Assembly (NCBI GenBank): GCA_023460715.1
Contig: JAEWPH010000132.1
Coordinates: forward strand, 1-27,793
Direction of reading: 5' to 3'
Source: Pseudomonadota bacterium
Lineage (GTDB): Bacteria > Pseudomonadota > Gammaproteobacteria > Burkholderiales > Burkholderiaceae_C
DNA: 27,793 nucleotides
Shown: piece by piece, positions 7,495 through 18,241 of the stretch
How positions within the stretch are numbered: the stretch's first letter is position 1
Layout: each line of letters opens with the position of its first letter
Notes under the pieces: model-generated
Told to the model about the DNA's origin: nothing
What the model saw: only the letters and a program-made list of their open reading frames with translations
The model's database searches: none
Translations under genes and position numbers: made by a program

Positions 7495-7529
7495 GAAGAA
7501 AAGCCGCCGGCCTCGCGGCGTGGCGGCTT
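7495..7529 (-). terminator. Intrinsic terminator after hisD
   Basis: Perfect 8-bp stem AAGCCGCC (7501-7508) and GGCGGCTT (7522-7529), with a 13-base GC-rich loop. Read on the - strand, the stem is followed by TTCTTCC, so the run is GGCGGCTTTTCTTCC. It lies 22 bp after the hisD stop and upstream of the vapBC operators, so it would separate hisGD transcription from vapBC-hisCBHA. Confidence 0.7.
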
Positions 7530-7551
7530 ACGCGGGAGGCGCAGGGCCGCC

Positions 7552-8868
7552 CTACTTCAGCCGTATCTCCGCCGCGCGCGCATGGGCCTGCAGGCCCTCG
7601 CCGTGCGCCAGCACGCTGGCGATCTGGCCCAAGGTCTGGGCGCCCTGCTCGCTCACTTCGATCAGGCTGCTGCGCTTCTGGAAGTCGTACACGCCCAGCG
7701 GCGAGCTGAAGCGCGCCGTGCCGCTGGTCGGCAGCACGTGGTTGGGGCCGGCGCAGTAGTCGCCCAGGCTCTCGGAAGTGAAGGCGCCCAGGAAGATCGC
7801 GCCGGCGTGGCGCAGCAGGGGCTCCCAGCGGTGCGGGTCGCGGCTGGACACTTCCAGATGCTCCGGCGCAATGCGGTTGCTGATGGCGCAGGCCTCTTCC
7901 ATGTCCTTGGTAAGGATCAGCGCGCCGCGGCCCGTGAGGCTCTTGGCGATGATCTCGGCGCGCGGCATCTCGGGCAGCAGGCGGTCGATGGCGGCCTGCA
8001 CGGCGTCGAGGTAGGCGGCGTCCGGGCACAGCAGGATGGACTGGGCCAGCTCGTCGTGCTCGGCCTGGCTGAACAGGTCCATGGCCACCCAGTCGGGCGG
8101 CGTGGTGCCGTCGGCCAGCACCAGGATCTCGCTGGGGCCGGCGATCATGTCGATGCCCACCGTGCCGAACACGCGCTTCTTGGCGCTGGCCACATAGGCG
8201 TTGCCCGGGCCGGTGATCTTGTCCACCTTGGGCACCGTCGCCGTGCCATAGGCCAGTGCGGCCACGGCCTGCGCGCCGCCGATGGTGAAGGCGCGGCTCA
8301 CGCCGGCCACGTAGGCTGCGGCCAGCACCAGCGGGTTCTTGGCGCCCTGCGGCGTGGGCACGACCATGATGATGTCCTGCACGCCCGCCACATGCGCGGG
8401 GATGGCGTTCATCAGCACGCTGGACGGGTACGCCGCCTTGCCGCCGGGCACGTAGATGCCCACGCGGTCCAGCGGCGTGACCTTCTGGCCCAGCAGCGTG
8501 CCGTCTTCGTCGCGGTAGCTCCAGCTCTCGCCAGAGGCACGCTTTTGCGCCTCGTGGTACAGCCGCACGCGCCGCGCTGCCGCTTCCAGCGCCGAGCGCT
8601 GCGCGGCAGGCAGCGCGTCGAAGGCGGCCTTCAGCTCGTCCTGCGACAGCTCCAGCCCGGCAACGGACGCGGCATGCAGGCCGTCGAAGCGCTGGGTGTA
8701 CTCCAGCACGGCGGCATCGCCACGGCTTTGCACGTCGGCCAGGATGTCGGCCACGCGCTGCTCGATGGCGGCGTCGGTGTCGGCGGACCAGTGCAGGCGG
8801 GCTGCGAAATCAGCCTCGAAAGTGGCTGCAGCGGTTGACAGACGGGCGGGAGCAGCTACCAAAGTCAT
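7552..8868 (-). CDS. hisD: HisD, histidinol dehydrogenase
   Basis: 438 residues from ATG 8868. The open frame extends to 9078 but would run into hisG, and the family homology starts near residue 20. It catalyses the last two steps of histidine synthesis, NAD-dependent oxidation of histidinol to histidinal and then histidine. The zinc-site residues can be placed by motif: Gln and His in [12 protein letters not shown], Asp in [16 protein letters not shown], and the late His in [13 protein letters not shown]. The general-base pair is in RIAPEHLEV. The NAD-side motif [12 protein letters not shown] and [11 protein letters not shown] are intact. It follows hisG by 25 bp and is followed by an intrinsic terminator. 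Confidence 0.97.
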   Translation of the reverse strand: MTLVAAPARLSTAAATFEADFAARLHWSADTDAAIEQRVADILADVQSRGDAAVLEYTQRFDGLHAASVAGLELSQDELKAAFDALPAAQRSALEAAARRVRLYHEAQKRASGESWSYRDEDGTLLGQKVTPLDRVGIYVPGGKAAYPSSVLMNAIPAHVAGVQDIIMVVPTPQGAKNPLVLAAAYVAGVSRAFTIGGAQAVAALAYGTATVPKVDKITGPGNAYVASAKKRVFGTVGIDMIAGPSEILVLADGTTPPDWVAMDLFSQAEHDELAQSILLCPDAAYLDAVQAAIDRLLPEMPRAEIIAKSLTGRGALILTKDMEEACAISNRIAPEHLEVSSRDPHRWEPLLRHAGAIFLGAFTSESLGDYCAGPNHVLPTSGTARFSSPLGVYDFQKRSSLIEVSEQGAQTLGQIASVLAHGEGLQAHARAAEIRLK

Positions 8869-8893
8869 AGTATCGGCCGGTGGAAAGGGTCGG

Positions 8894-9547
8894 TCAGTCC
8901 TGCTCGGCCGGAATGGCAGAGGCGAAGGCGTCGATGATGCGGCGCAGCGGCTCCCGCTTGAGCTTGAGCGCGGCCTGGTTGACCACCAGGTGCGAGCTGA
9001 TGTCCATGATGCGCTCGACCTCCACCAGGTGGTTGGCGCGCAGCGTGTTGCCGGTGGAGACCAGGTCGACGATGGCATCGGCCAGGCCGGTGAGCGGCGC
9101 CAGCTCCATGCTGCCGTAGAGCTTGATCAGGTCCACGTGCACACCCTTGGTGGCGAAGAAATCGCGGGCGATGGCCGTGTACTTGGTGGCCACCTTCAGG
9201 CGCGAGCCCTGCTTGACGGCGCGGGCATAGTCGAAGTCGTCGCGCACGGCCACGCTGACGCGGCACTTGGCGATCTGCAGGTCCAGCGGCTGGTACAGGC
9301 CCTGGGCACCGTGCTCGATGAGCGTGTCCTTGCCCGTCACGCCCAGGTCGGCACCGCCGTACTGCACGTAGGTGGGCACGTCGGTGGCGCGCACCAGCAC
9401 CACGCGCACATTCGGCTGGTTGGTGGGCAGGATGAGCTTGCGCGACTTCTCGGGGTCCTCCAGCACCTCGATGCCTGCGGCGGCCAGCAGCGGAAGGGTT
9501 TCGTCGAAGATGCGGCCCTTCGACAGGGCCAGGGTAATCATGGTCAT
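8894..9547 (-). CDS. hisG: HisG, ATP phosphoribosyltransferase, short form
   Basis: 217 residues from ATG 9547, chosen because GGAG lies 11 bases upstream. ATG 9541 is an alternative and gives 215 residues. It catalyses the first and rate-controlling step, ATP plus PRPP to phosphoribosyl-ATP. The N-terminus [10 protein letters not shown], the [12 protein letters not shown] region and the PRPP-loop-like segment ending [14 protein letters not shown] are typical. It lacks the C-terminal ACT-like regulatory domain of long HisG, so it belongs to the short type that needs the HisRS paralogue HisZ for activity and for histidine feedback. hisZ is not in this window. It follows murA by 54 bp with no evident terminator, so transcription may continue from the envelope genes. 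Confidence 0.97.
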   Translation of the reverse strand: MTMITLALSKGRIFDETLPLLAAAGIEVLEDPEKSRKLILPTNQPNVRVVLVRATDVPTYVQYGGADLGVTGKDTLIEHGAQGLYQPLDLQIAKCRVSVAVRDDFDYARAVKQGSRLKVATKYTAIARDFFATKGVHVDLIKLYGSMELAPLTGLADAIVDLVSTGNTLRANHLVEVERIMDISSHLVVNQAALKLKREPLRRIIDAFASAIPAEQD

Positions 9548-9601
9548 TATTTCAGTTGCTCCATCCACCGTTTCGGCGGCACCGTGGCGCAGGGGAATGC
9601 T

Positions 9602-10912
<1,311 letters not shown>

Positions 10913-10937
10913 GCGTGTCGTTCAGTCCCAGCGGACT

Positions 10938-10990
10938 TCAAGTCAAAAACGGCTCTGGCGCTTATCCATCAAGCGCCAGCAGCTATCAAA
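10938..10990 (+). repeat. Dispersed ~50-bp repeat, copy B (bolA-murA spacer)
   Basis: Core at 10957-10986: GGCGCTTATCC, four variable bases, AAGCGCCAGCAGCTAT. It matches copies at 4935-4964 (opposite orientation) and 27488-27517. Within the core, GGCGCTT and AAGCGCC form a perfect 7-bp stem with a 7-base loop. The upstream flank has the AAAA-x-GGC element shared with copy C. It lies in the leader of murA, so it could affect murA mRNA structure. Confidence 0.75.
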
Positions 10991-11008
10991 TTAATAAAAG
11001 ACGCAGCC

Positions 11009-11257
11009 TCAGCCGGCAGCGCCCTGGGCGGCCCACTCCAGCGGGCTGAAGGTCTTCATGGAAAGCGCATGCACCTCGTCGGTCTGCATGCGGTTGCCCA
11101 GCGTGGCGTAGACCAGCCGCTGGCGCTGCACCAGCCGCTTGCCCTCGAACTCGGCCGAGACGATGGTCGCGTACCAGTGACGGCCATCGCCTTCGAGCGT
11201 GATGTGCTCGCACGGCAGGCCGGTGCTGATGAGGTGCTTGAGTTCGTCGGCGGTCAT
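11009..11257 (-). CDS. ibaG: BolA/IbaG-family protein
   Basis: 82 residues with the BolA fold. The helix/strand pattern runs from MTADELKHLI through HWYATIVSAEFEGKRLVQRQRLVYATLG to EVHALSMKTFSP. It contains the conserved His63 of the TDEVHAL motif. Unlike longer BolA proteins it lacks an extended C-terminus, fitting the IbaG/YrbA subgroup. These proteins pair with monothiol glutaredoxins and bind [2Fe-2S] clusters, and in E. coli ibaG is linked to acid tolerance. The location directly upstream of murA and downstream of envelope transport genes is the same as in E. coli, which supports the ibaG name over bolA. Cys16 is present but is not known to be essential. Confidence 0.88.
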   Translation of the reverse strand: MTADELKHLISTGLPCEHITLEGDGRHWYATIVSAEFEGKRLVQRQRLVYATLGNRMQTDEVHALSMKTFSPLEWAAQGAAG

Positions 11258-11340
11258 GTCAGTGGTTCAGGTGAGGGAAAGGGGCTGCCTGCAGCTGGCC
11301 GCGGCCTACGCCGGCAACGGCCTGGGCGCGGGCAGGCACG

Positions 11341-12092
11341 TCAGCTTCTGATCTTGTAGCCCGTGCGCAGCAGGTGGACGGCCAGCGCGCTCACCGCCAG
11401 CCAGGCCGATCCGACGATCGCCAGGCTCAGCCAGGGCGAGGTGTCGCTCTGTCCGAAGAACCCATAGCGGAAGCCGTCGATCATGTAGAAGAACGGGTTG
11501 AGGTGGCTCACCGTCTGCCAGAAAGGCGGCAGCGACTGGATGGAATAGAACACGCCTGACAGGAAGGTCATGGGCACGATGACGAAGTTCTGGAACGCCG
11601 CCATCTGGTCGAACTTGTCGGCCCACAGCCCGGCGATCAGGCCCAGCGTGGCGAGCAGCGCAGCCCCCAGGAAAGCGAACACCAGAATCCACAGCGGCGC
11701 CGCGAACTCCGGCCGCGCGAAGGCCAGCGTGACCACGAACACGCCCAGGCCCACGGCCAGCCCGCGCACGATGGACGAGCCCACATAGGCCAGGAACCAG
11801 GCCCAGTGCGACAGCGGCGTCAGCAGCACGAACACCAGGCTGCCCATGATCTTGCTCTGGATCAGGCTGGACGAGCTGTTGGCAAACGCGTTCTGCAGCA
11901 CGCTCATCATCACCAGGCCAGGCACCAGGAAGGCGGTGTAGCTGATGCGGTCGTAGACCTTGACGTGGTCTTCCAGCACGTGGCCGAAGATCAGCAGGTA
12001 GAGCACGGCGGTGAGCACCGGCGCGGCGACGGTCTGGAAGCTCACCTTCCAGAACCGCAGCACTTCCTTGTAGAAGAGGGTCTGCCAGCCGG

Positions 12093-12096
<4 letters not shown>
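11341..12096 (-). CDS. ABC-2 type exporter permease (YadH-like)
   Basis: 251 residues from GTG 12096, which overlaps the ATPase stop by 4 bp (GTGA) and gives the usual family length. Earlier starts would run through the ATPase gene. It has six predicted membrane segments and the ABC-2 signature region near the end (LNPFFYMIDGFRYGFFG). It partners the upstream ATPase to form a two-gene exporter of the YadGH/DrrAB class. The substrate is unknown. The position between mla and murA suggests an envelope-related cargo, but this is inference. In the 83-bp gap before ibaG I see only an imperfect GC-rich inverted repeat without a T-tract. Confidence 0.9.
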
Positions 12097-13070
<974 letters not shown>

Positions 13071-13245
13071 GGGAATGGTCGATTTTACGGCGTCGCGCCG
13101 CAAGGCGCCGCCGCTGGGCGTGGAACCCGGGCCCCGGAGGCATCAGGAGAGAAGAGAGGGTCCGCCCCGTGCAGCAAAGAAGGCAGCGCGAAAGCCCGTC
13201 TGGCTTGTCCGTCGGCAGCGGGCCGGGTCCGCCGCCGGTACGAGC

Positions 13246-13302
13246 GGTGAGCGGCGAGACAGCCCATCACACCGGCGTCACCATGCCGCTCTACCGCTCA
13301 CC
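13246..13302. repeat. Inverted repeat in the mlaB-ABC exporter gap
   Basis: Perfect 9-bp arms GGTGAGCGG (13246-13254) and CCGCTCACC (13294-13302), enclosing 39 bases. It lies just after the mlaB stop in the 240-bp non-coding stretch 13071-13310. There is no T-run on the - strand side, so it is not a standard terminator. It may be a transcript-end or operator structure. The rest of the gap shows no open frame or motif I can support. Confidence 0.4.
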
Positions 13303-13310
13303 TTTCGGTG

Positions 13311-13580
13311 TCAGGCCGCTGGCAGCAGCTCCTGCACGCCATACAGCCCTGCCAGCGTGGCGAGCGACGCCGGCAAGGCCTTCACGGAAAAGCTCTTGCC
13401 TTCGGAGAGTGCGGCACGGCGGCATTCCAGCAGCACCGCCAGCGCCGACGAATCGAAAGCCGTGAGCGCACCGGCGTCCACCACCAGCTGGGGATCACGG
13501 TGCGCCTTGAGCCCCTGCAGGAGCATGCGCAGGCTCGCGCTGGCCTGCTGGTGCGTCAGTTCGGAAGGGAGGACCAGCAT
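13311..13580 (-). CDS. mlaB: MlaB, STAS-domain subunit of the Mla lipid transporter
   Basis: 89 residues, a single STAS domain. The central strand and helix carry DSSALAVLLE (43-52), the position that holds the phosphorylatable Ser/Thr in anti-sigma-antagonist STAS proteins and the functional Thr in E. coli MlaB. In the Mla complex MlaB binds MlaF on the cytosolic side and is needed for its stability and ATPase activity. It lies 19 bp after mlaC and is the last mla gene, as in E. coli. Confidence 0.88.
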   Translation of the reverse strand: MLVLPSELTHQQASASLRMLLQGLKAHRDPQLVVDAGALTAFDSSALAVLLECRRAALSEGKSFSVKALPASLATLAGLYGVQELLPAA

Positions 13581-13599
13581 GGCAGCCGCGCGTGCCGGA

Positions 13600-14256
13600 T
13601 CAGCTGGCCTTGCCGCCGCTGCCGGCGTTGGCCTTGTTGCGGGCCGCCAGCGCTTCGATCAAGCCATCCACGCCCTTGGCGTTGATCTCCTGCGCGAACT
13701 GGCTGCGGTAGGTATCGACCAGCCACACGCCCATCACGTTCAGGTTGTAGATCTTCCAGCCCGCGCCTTCGCCGGGCGTCTTCTCCAGGCGGTAGTCAAG
13801 CTGGATGGGGTCGCCACGGCCCAGGATTTCGGTGCGCACCAGCACGTCCTTGTCCTGCGGCTGGGCACGCAGCGGCTTCACGTTGATGCTGACGTTGGTG
13901 TTGACCTGGTTCAGCGCGCCCGAGTACGTGCGCACCAGCAACGTCTTGAACTCTTCCTGCAGGCGCCCCTGCTGCTCGGGGGTGGCCTGGCGCCAGCCGG
14001 GGCCGACCGCCGCAGCCGTCATGCGGCGGAAGTTCACGTGCGGCAGGATGTCGCGGTCCACCAGCGAGATCACGCGGTTGATGTCGCCAGCCTTCAGGTT
14101 CTTGTCGGTGCGGATTTTCTCCAGCACATCCGCCGACAGCCGCTTGACAAGGGCGTCGGGCGCTTCGTCGGCGGCCAGGGCCGACAGGGGCAGGCCCAGC
14201 CAGGCCACAGCGGTTGCGCAAAGGGCCGCATGGCCCAGGGTACGTCGATTCATCAT
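13600..14256 (-). CDS. mlaC: MlaC, periplasmic phospholipid shuttle
   Basis: 218 residues from ATG 14256. A second ATG follows at once (MM), and GAAGGA lies ~9 bases upstream. The open frame continues further upstream into mlaA and is rejected. A Sec signal peptide is visible: basic MMNRR, hydrophobic stretch to ~25, and the cleavage motif ALA before ADEA. The mature part has the Tol-Tol-Ttg2-type pattern, including DINRVISLVDRDILPHVNFRRMTAAAVG and GWKIYNLNVMGVWLVDTYRSQF (given in parts: DILPHVNF, KIYNLNVMGVW). It ferries phospholipids between the MlaA-porin complex and MlaFEDB. A 142-bp gap to mlaA holds GC-rich inverted repeats (CCCCGC/GCGGGG) without a T-tract. Confidence 0.93.
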   Translation of the reverse strand: MMNRRTLGHAALCATAVAWLGLPLSALAADEAPDALVKRLSADVLEKIRTDKNLKAGDINRVISLVDRDILPHVNFRRMTAAAVGPGWRQATPEQQGRLQEEFKTLLVRTYSGALNQVNTNVSINVKPLRAQPQDKDVLVRTEILGRGDPIQLDYRLEKTPGEGAGWKIYNLNVMGVWLVDTYRSQFAQEINAKGVDGLIEALAARNKANAGSGGKAS

Positions 14257-14398
14257 TGTCTTGGGTCCTTCGTTGGATGTGCGGGCATCCGCATCAGTCC
14301 ATTGTGGTGGGGTCCGGCCGGCGCTTCGCGTCGCTTCGGTACCCACATGCAAGCAACTGCAACCCCGCGGCGTGTCTGCCGACAGGCGGGGCCGCCTT

Positions 14399-15160
14399 TT
14401 ACTCGTCTTCGCGGGGAAGTTGTCCTGCGCCGCTGTCGTAGTCTTCGTCGTTTTGCAGGCGGCCGCTCGCGCCCTGCTGGCTGCGGTACTGCAGGAAGGC
14501 ATCGCGCGTGAAGCTGTACTTGTCGAGCGACGCCGTTTCCAGCACGGAGCCGGCACCCAGCAGGCCGGCCCGTTTGTCGACGATGCGCAGGGCGTACAGC
14601 TGGTTGCGGGCGGAAACGGGATCCACCTCGCGCAGCAGGTTGCCGTAGGTCTCCACCGGCAGGGCCGCGGTGTCCCGGACCGTGGATGGCCCGAGCAAAG
14701 GCAGCACCAGGTACGGGCCCGTAGGGACGCCCCAGTGGCCCAGCGTCAGGCCGAAGTCCTGCTTGTGGCGGTCGATGTCCATCTCGGAGGCGATATCGAG
14801 CACGCCGCCCAGGCCGAACACGGTGTTCACGTTGAAGCGCACGAAGCTTTCGTACGCTTCCAGGCCCTTGAACTGCAGCAGGTTGTTGACGAACGACCAG
14901 GCATCGCCCAGGTTGGCGAAGAAGTTGGTCACGCCCGTGCGCACGAAGCTGGGCGTGACGTCGCGGTATGCCGTGGCAACAGGCTTGAGCACCACGTCAT
15001 CGACCTTGTCGTTGAAGGTGGTCATGCCCCGGTTGTAGGGTTCGAACGGATCGTTCGGGTTGGCGTTCGGCCCCGTGGCACAGCCTGCCAGCGTCAGGGC
15101 TGCAGCCACTACCACCGCCCGCACGCCCCACGCCCTCTGGTTCATCGTTGTGTTTTTCAT
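14399..15160 (-). CDS. mlaA: MlaA (VacJ), outer-membrane lipoprotein of the Mla system
   Basis: 253 residues from ATG 15160, supported by GGAGG nine bases upstream; the start overlaps the mlaD stop by 4 bp. The lipoprotein signal has lipobox LAGC with Cys27. The mature protein begins with the MlaA hallmark NDPFEPYNRGMTTFND and has GHWGVPTGPYLVLPLLGPS, typical of the ring-shaped domain that removes mislocalised phospholipids from the outer leaflet. A polar, acidic tail (~230-253) follows the family core. In E. coli mlaA is unlinked to mlaFEDCB; here it is inserted between mlaD and mlaC, so all six components are produced from one cluster. Confidence 0.95.
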   Translation of the reverse strand: MKNTTMNQRAWGVRAVVVAAALTLAGCATGPNANPNDPFEPYNRGMTTFNDKVDDVVLKPVATAYRDVTPSFVRTGVTNFFANLGDAWSFVNNLLQFKGLEAYESFVRFNVNTVFGLGGVLDIASEMDIDRHKQDFGLTLGHWGVPTGPYLVLPLLGPSTVRDTAALPVETYGNLLREVDPVSARNQLYALRIVDKRAGLLGAGSVLETASLDKYSFTRDAFLQYRSQQGASGRLQNDEDYDSGAGQLPREDE

Positions 15161-15636
15161 TTCTTGTTTCCTCCGGAACCACCCTCTTCGGCCTTGCCGT
15201 AGAGGAACTGGCCGATCAGGTTTTCCAGCACCACGGCGGATTGGGTCGCGGTCACGACGTCGCCTTCGGCCAGATTCTTTTCATCCGCCCCCGCCTCGAC
15301 GCCCACGTACTGATCGCCCAGCAGGCCGCTGGTCAGAATCTTGAAGGAACTGTCCTTGGGGAAGGCAAAGCGCTTTTCCAGCTCCAGCGACACGCTGGCC
15401 TGGAAGGTCTTGTCGTCGAAGGTGATGGACTTCACGCGTCCGACCACCACGCCCGCGCTGCGCACCGCCGCCTTGGGCTTCAGGCCGCCGATGTTGTCGA
15501 AGCGGGCCGTGATCTGGTAGCCGGTCTGGAAGTTCAGGTTGAGCAGGTTGGCGGACTGCAGCGCCAGGAAAATCAGCGCGGCGCCGCCCAGCAGGACGAA
15601 CAGTCCCACCCAGATGTCGTTCTTGGAATGCTGCAT
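15157..15636 (-). CDS. mlaD: MlaD, MCE-domain substrate-binding subunit
   Basis: 159 residues from ATG 15636, chosen because AGAAGGA lies upstream. An in-frame ATG at 15675 would give 13 extra non-conserved residues and abut mlaE. One N-terminal membrane anchor (~7-27, WVGLFVLLGGAALIFLAL) precedes a single MCE domain, with FDNIGGLKPKAAVRSAGVVVG and SGLLGDQYVGVEAG. A C-terminal helix (VVLENLIGQFLYG) is the kind that lines the hydrophobic pore of the hexamer. It sits in the inner membrane with the domain in the periplasm and passes phospholipid between MlaE and MlaC. The Gly/Lys-rich end is shorter than in E. coli. Confidence 0.93.
   Translation of the reverse strand: MQHSKNDIWVGLFVLLGGAALIFLALQSANLLNLNFQTGYQITARFDNIGGLKPKAAVRSAGVVVGRVKSITFDDKTFQASVSLELEKRFAFPKDSSFKILTSGLLGDQYVGVEAGADEKNLAEGDVVTATQSAVVLENLIGQFLYGKAEEGGSGGNKK
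15170..15174 (-). promoter_or_regulatory. Strong RBS deciding the mlaA start
   Basis: GGAGG on the - strand, nine bases before ATG 15160 and inside the end of mlaD. It fixes the mlaA start at 15160 rather than the internal ATG five codons later, and shows that mlaA has its own initiation signal despite the 4-bp overlap. Confidence 0.7.
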
Positions 15637-15675
15637 GGTGATCCTTCTTGCTTGTGGCGCCTGCGTCGGCCCCAC

Positions 15676-16458
15676 TCAAATACTGAACATCAGGGCCGTG
15701 AGGACGAAGTCCAGGCCCAGCACGGTGAGCGATGCCATCACCACGGTGCGCGTCGTGGCGCGCGAGACGCCTTCGGGCGTGGGCTTGGCCACGAAACCCT
15801 GCAGCACGGCGATGAAGGTCACGGCCACGCCGAAGACCACGCTCTTGACGACGCCGTTGCCCACGTCCTTCCAGACGTCGACCCCGCTCTGCATCGCACC
15901 CCAGAAGGCGCCCGCATCCACGCCGATGAGCAGCACGCCCACGATCCAGCCGCCGATGACACCGACCGCACTGAACACCGCGGCCAGCAGCGGCATGGCG
16001 ATCACGCCGGCCCAGAAGCGGGGGGCGAGGATGCGGCGCACCGGATCGACGGCCATCATCTCCATGGCAGACAGTTGCTCGCCGGCCCGCATGAGGCCGA
16101 TCTCCGCGGTGAGCGACGTGCCGGCGCGGCCTGCGAAGAGCAGCGCCGTGACGACGGGGCCGAGTTCGCGCACCAGCCCCAGCGTGACCACCAGCCCCAG
16201 CGCGTTGGCCGAACCGTACATCTGCAGCACGTTGTAGCCCTGCAGGGCCAGCACGAAGCCGACGAACAGGCCGGACATGGCGATGATCGACAGCGAATAG
16301 TTGCCCAGGAAATGCACCTGGTCGCGCACCAGGCCCGGCCGCTGGAACACCGGCCCGAAGAGCGCCACCAGGCGTCCGAAGAGGCGCGCACCCAGACCCA
16401 GATCGGCCAGCTTGCTGCGCACCGCGTAACCCACGTGGGAAGGACGCCACCAGCTCAT
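15676..16458 (-). CDS. mlaE: MlaE, ABC permease of the Mla lipid transporter
   Basis: 260 residues, the usual length. It is an inner-membrane protein with several hydrophobic segments and the MlaE-family motifs [18 protein letters not shown] and [17 protein letters not shown] (the cytosolic coupling region). It also has the C-terminal [20 protein letters not shown] stretch common to MlaE/TrgD1 permeases. Two MlaE copies form the core of the MlaF2E2D6B2 complex. Its start overlaps the mlaF stop by 4 bp, and mlaD follows after 39 bp. Confidence 0.95.
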   Translation of the reverse strand: MSWWRPSHVGYAVRSKLADLGLGARLFGRLVALFGPVFQRPGLVRDQVHFLGNYSLSIIAMSGLFVGFVLALQGYNVLQMYGSANALGLVVTLGLVRELGPVVTALLFAGRAGTSLTAEIGLMRAGEQLSAMEMMAVDPVRRILAPRFWAGVIAMPLLAAVFSAVGVIGGWIVGVLLIGVDAGAFWGAMQSGVDVWKDVGNGVVKSVVFGVAVTFIAVLQGFVAKPTPEGVSRATTRTVVMASLTVLGLDFVLTALMFSI

Positions 16459-17303
16459 GGTCGGCCTCCTGCAGCCTGGGACGGCACGCCGCCGACGGGA
16501 CCGAAGTCGTCCGCCACGGACGGGCCTGCGTAATGGAAGGGCACGGGGCCGGTGGGCAGCGCATGCACGAACTGGTGCACCAGCGGATCCGTGCTGGCAC
16601 GCACCTCGGCGGGAGTGCCCTGGGCGGCCACCACGCCGTCGCCCAGGATGACGACATGGTCTGCCAGGTTGAAGGTTTCCTCCAGATCGTGCGACACGAT
16701 GATGGTGGTGAGCCCCATGGCATCGTTGAGCTGGCGGATCAGCTGGGCCGCAGTGCCCAGGGAGATCGGATCGAGCCCCGCGAAGGGCTCGTCGTACATG
16801 ATGAGTTCCGGGTCCAGCGCCACGGCACGGGCCAGCGCCACACGGCGGGCCATCCCGCCGGAGATCTGGCTGGGCATCAGGTCGCGCGCACCGCGCAGGC
16901 CGACGGCGTGCAGCTTCATGAGCACGATGTCGCGCACCAGCTCTTCGGCCAGATCGGTGTGCTCACGCAGCGGAAAGGCCACGTTCTCGAACACGCTCAT
17001 GTCGGTGAACAGCGCGCCGAACTGGAACAGCATGCCCATGCGCCGGCGCGCGGCATACAGCTGCTGCGCGTCCATGCGGCCCACGTCCTGCCCGTCGAAC
17101 AGGACTTCGCCCTTCTGGGCCTTCTGCTGGCCGCCGAGCAGGCGCAGCACGGTGGTCTTGCCACCGCCGGAGGCGCCCATGAGCGCGGTGACCTTGCCGC
17201 GCGGCACCTGCAGCGACACGTCGCGCAGGATCGTGCGTTCGCCGTACCCGAAGGTGACGTTGCGCAGCTCGGCGAAAGAAGGGGTGTGTGGTGGGGAATC
17301 CAT
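16455..17303 (-). CDS. mlaF: MlaF, ATPase of the Mla lipid transporter
   Basis: 282 residues, first gene of the mla run. Walker A is GASGGGKTT (43-51), signature ISGGMARR (147-154), Walker [14 protein letters not shown] (167-179) and switch His205 in [11 protein letters not shown]-terminal extension (~250-282, [15 protein letters not shown] and onward) follows the nucleotide-binding domain, as in other MlaF proteins where it embraces the neighbouring subunit. It powers phospholipid movement through MlaE. The 134-bp gap upstream should hold the promoter of the envelope block; an AT-rich stretch with GGCTATCCC and TTATCAT lies 30-50 bases before the start, but I cannot assign -10/-35 boxes reliably. 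Confidence 0.95.
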   Translation of the reverse strand: MDSPPHTPSFAELRNVTFGYGERTILRDVSLQVPRGKVTALMGASGGGKTTVLRLLGGQQKAQKGEVLFDGQDVGRMDAQQLYAARRRMGMLFQFGALFTDMSVFENVAFPLREHTDLAEELVRDIVLMKLHAVGLRGARDLMPSQISGGMARRVALARAVALDPELIMYDEPFAGLDPISLGTAAQLIRQLNDAMGLTTIIVSHDLEETFNLADHVVILGDGVVAAQGTPAEVRASTDPLVHQFVHALPTGPVPFHYAGPSVADDFGPVGGVPSQAAGGRP

Positions 17304-17393
17304 GGAAGCAGGGAAAGCCGGCAGAACACCGGCCCGTCGGATGATAAGGGATAGCCCCTACCTCCCCACGCCCCCCATTGGGATGGTATTTGG

Positions 17394-17406
17394 AAACACT
17401 GTGTTT
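17394..17406. promoter_or_regulatory. Small palindrome between the transporter genes and mlaF
   Basis: Odd palindrome AAACAC-T-GTGTTT in the 134-bp gap 17304-17437, followed on the + strand by TTATC. It could be a weak hairpin ending the amino-acid transporter transcript or an operator near the mlaF promoter. The sequence does not decide between these. Confidence 0.3.
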
Positions 17407-17437
17407 TTATCGATGGGCCGCGCGCGCCCGCGCCGCT

Positions 17438-18241
17438 TCACAGCATGTGGTGCAGGAAGGCGCGGCTGCGCTCGTGGGCCGGCTGGGCGAAGAACTCGGC
17501 CGCGGGGCGGGACTCGATGAGCTCGCCGCCGTCCATGAAGGCCACCGTGTGGGCCACCTCGCGGGCGAAGCCCATCTCGTGCGTGACCACCAGCATGGTC
17601 ATGTGTTCTTCGGCCAGCTCGCGCATGGTGCGCAGCACCTCGCCCGTCAGCTCCGGATCGAGCGCGGAGGTCGGCTCGTCGAACAGCATGATGTCGGGCT
17701 CCATGGCCAGGGCCCGGGCGATGGCCACCCGCTGCTTCTGGCCGCCCGACAGGCGCGATGGGTAGCTGTTGCGCTTGTCCGCCAGGCCCACCTTGGCCAG
17801 CAGCACCTCGGCACGGGCGATCGCGGCCTCGCGCGGCACGCCCTGCACCACCATCGGCGCTTCGATGATGTTCTGCAGCACCGTCAGGTGCGGGAACAGA
17901 TTGAAGTGCTGGAACACCATGCCCATCTTGCGGCAGATGCGGCGCACCTCGGCATCCGGCGCGTACGTGCTGCGGCCCACCGCACCCGTGGCCGCGAGCA
18001 CCTCGCCTTCGATGGCGATGTGGCCGGCGTCGATGGTCTCCAGGTGGTTGAGGCAGCGCAGGAAGGTGCTCTTGCCCGAGCCCGACGGGCCGATGACGGC
18101 CGCCACCTCGCCCTTGCGCAGCTGCAGCGTCACGCCGCGCAGCACCTCGGTGCCGCCGAAGGCCTTGCGGATGCCGCGCGCGTCGATCATCGGCACGGCG
18201 GTGGCCGCGGGCGATGGCGCGTCACTCGTCGTGTTTGGCAT
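17438..18241 (-). CDS. Polar amino-acid ABC transporter ATPase (GlnQ/ArtP-like)
   Basis: 267 residues from ATG 18241, which has GGAG seven bases upstream inside the end of the permease gene (20-bp overlap). ATG 18190 lacks such a signal. Walker A is GPSGSGKST (51-59), followed by Q-loop VFQHFNLFPHLTV, signature LSGGQKQRVAIARAL, Walker B IMLFDEPTSALDP and switch His in VVTHEMGFAREV. These are the hallmarks of the polar amino-acid uptake subfamily. It works with the permease and binding lipoprotein encoded just upstream. The specific amino acid cannot be told from the ATPase. Confidence 0.93.
   Translation of the reverse strand: MPNTTSDAPSPAATAVPMIDARGIRKAFGGTEVLRGVTLQLRKGEVAAVIGPSGSGKSTFLRCLNHLETIDAGHIAIEGEVLAATGAVGRSTYAPDAEVRRICRKMGMVFQHFNLFPHLTVLQNIIEAPMVVQGVPREAAIARAEVLLAKVGLADKRNSYPSRLSGGQKQRVAIARALAMEPDIMLFDEPTSALDPELTGEVLRTMRELAEEHMTMLVVTHEMGFAREVAHTVAFMDGGELIESRPAAEFFAQPAHERSRAFLHHML

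Noticed and set aside
4142..8838. Several long + strand frames opposite the his genes
   Set aside because: They mirror hisH, hisC and hisD; composition is typical of antisense translation.
8868..9078. N-terminal extension of hisD into hisG
   Set aside because: Added 70 residues are the antiframe-like Ser/Trp-rich reading of hisG; the conserved protein starts at 8868.
17394..17406. Palindrome AAACACTGTGTTT as a firm terminator of the transporter operon
   Set aside because: The stem is only six mostly A/T pairs and lacks a T-run on the - strand; kept only as a low-confidence site.
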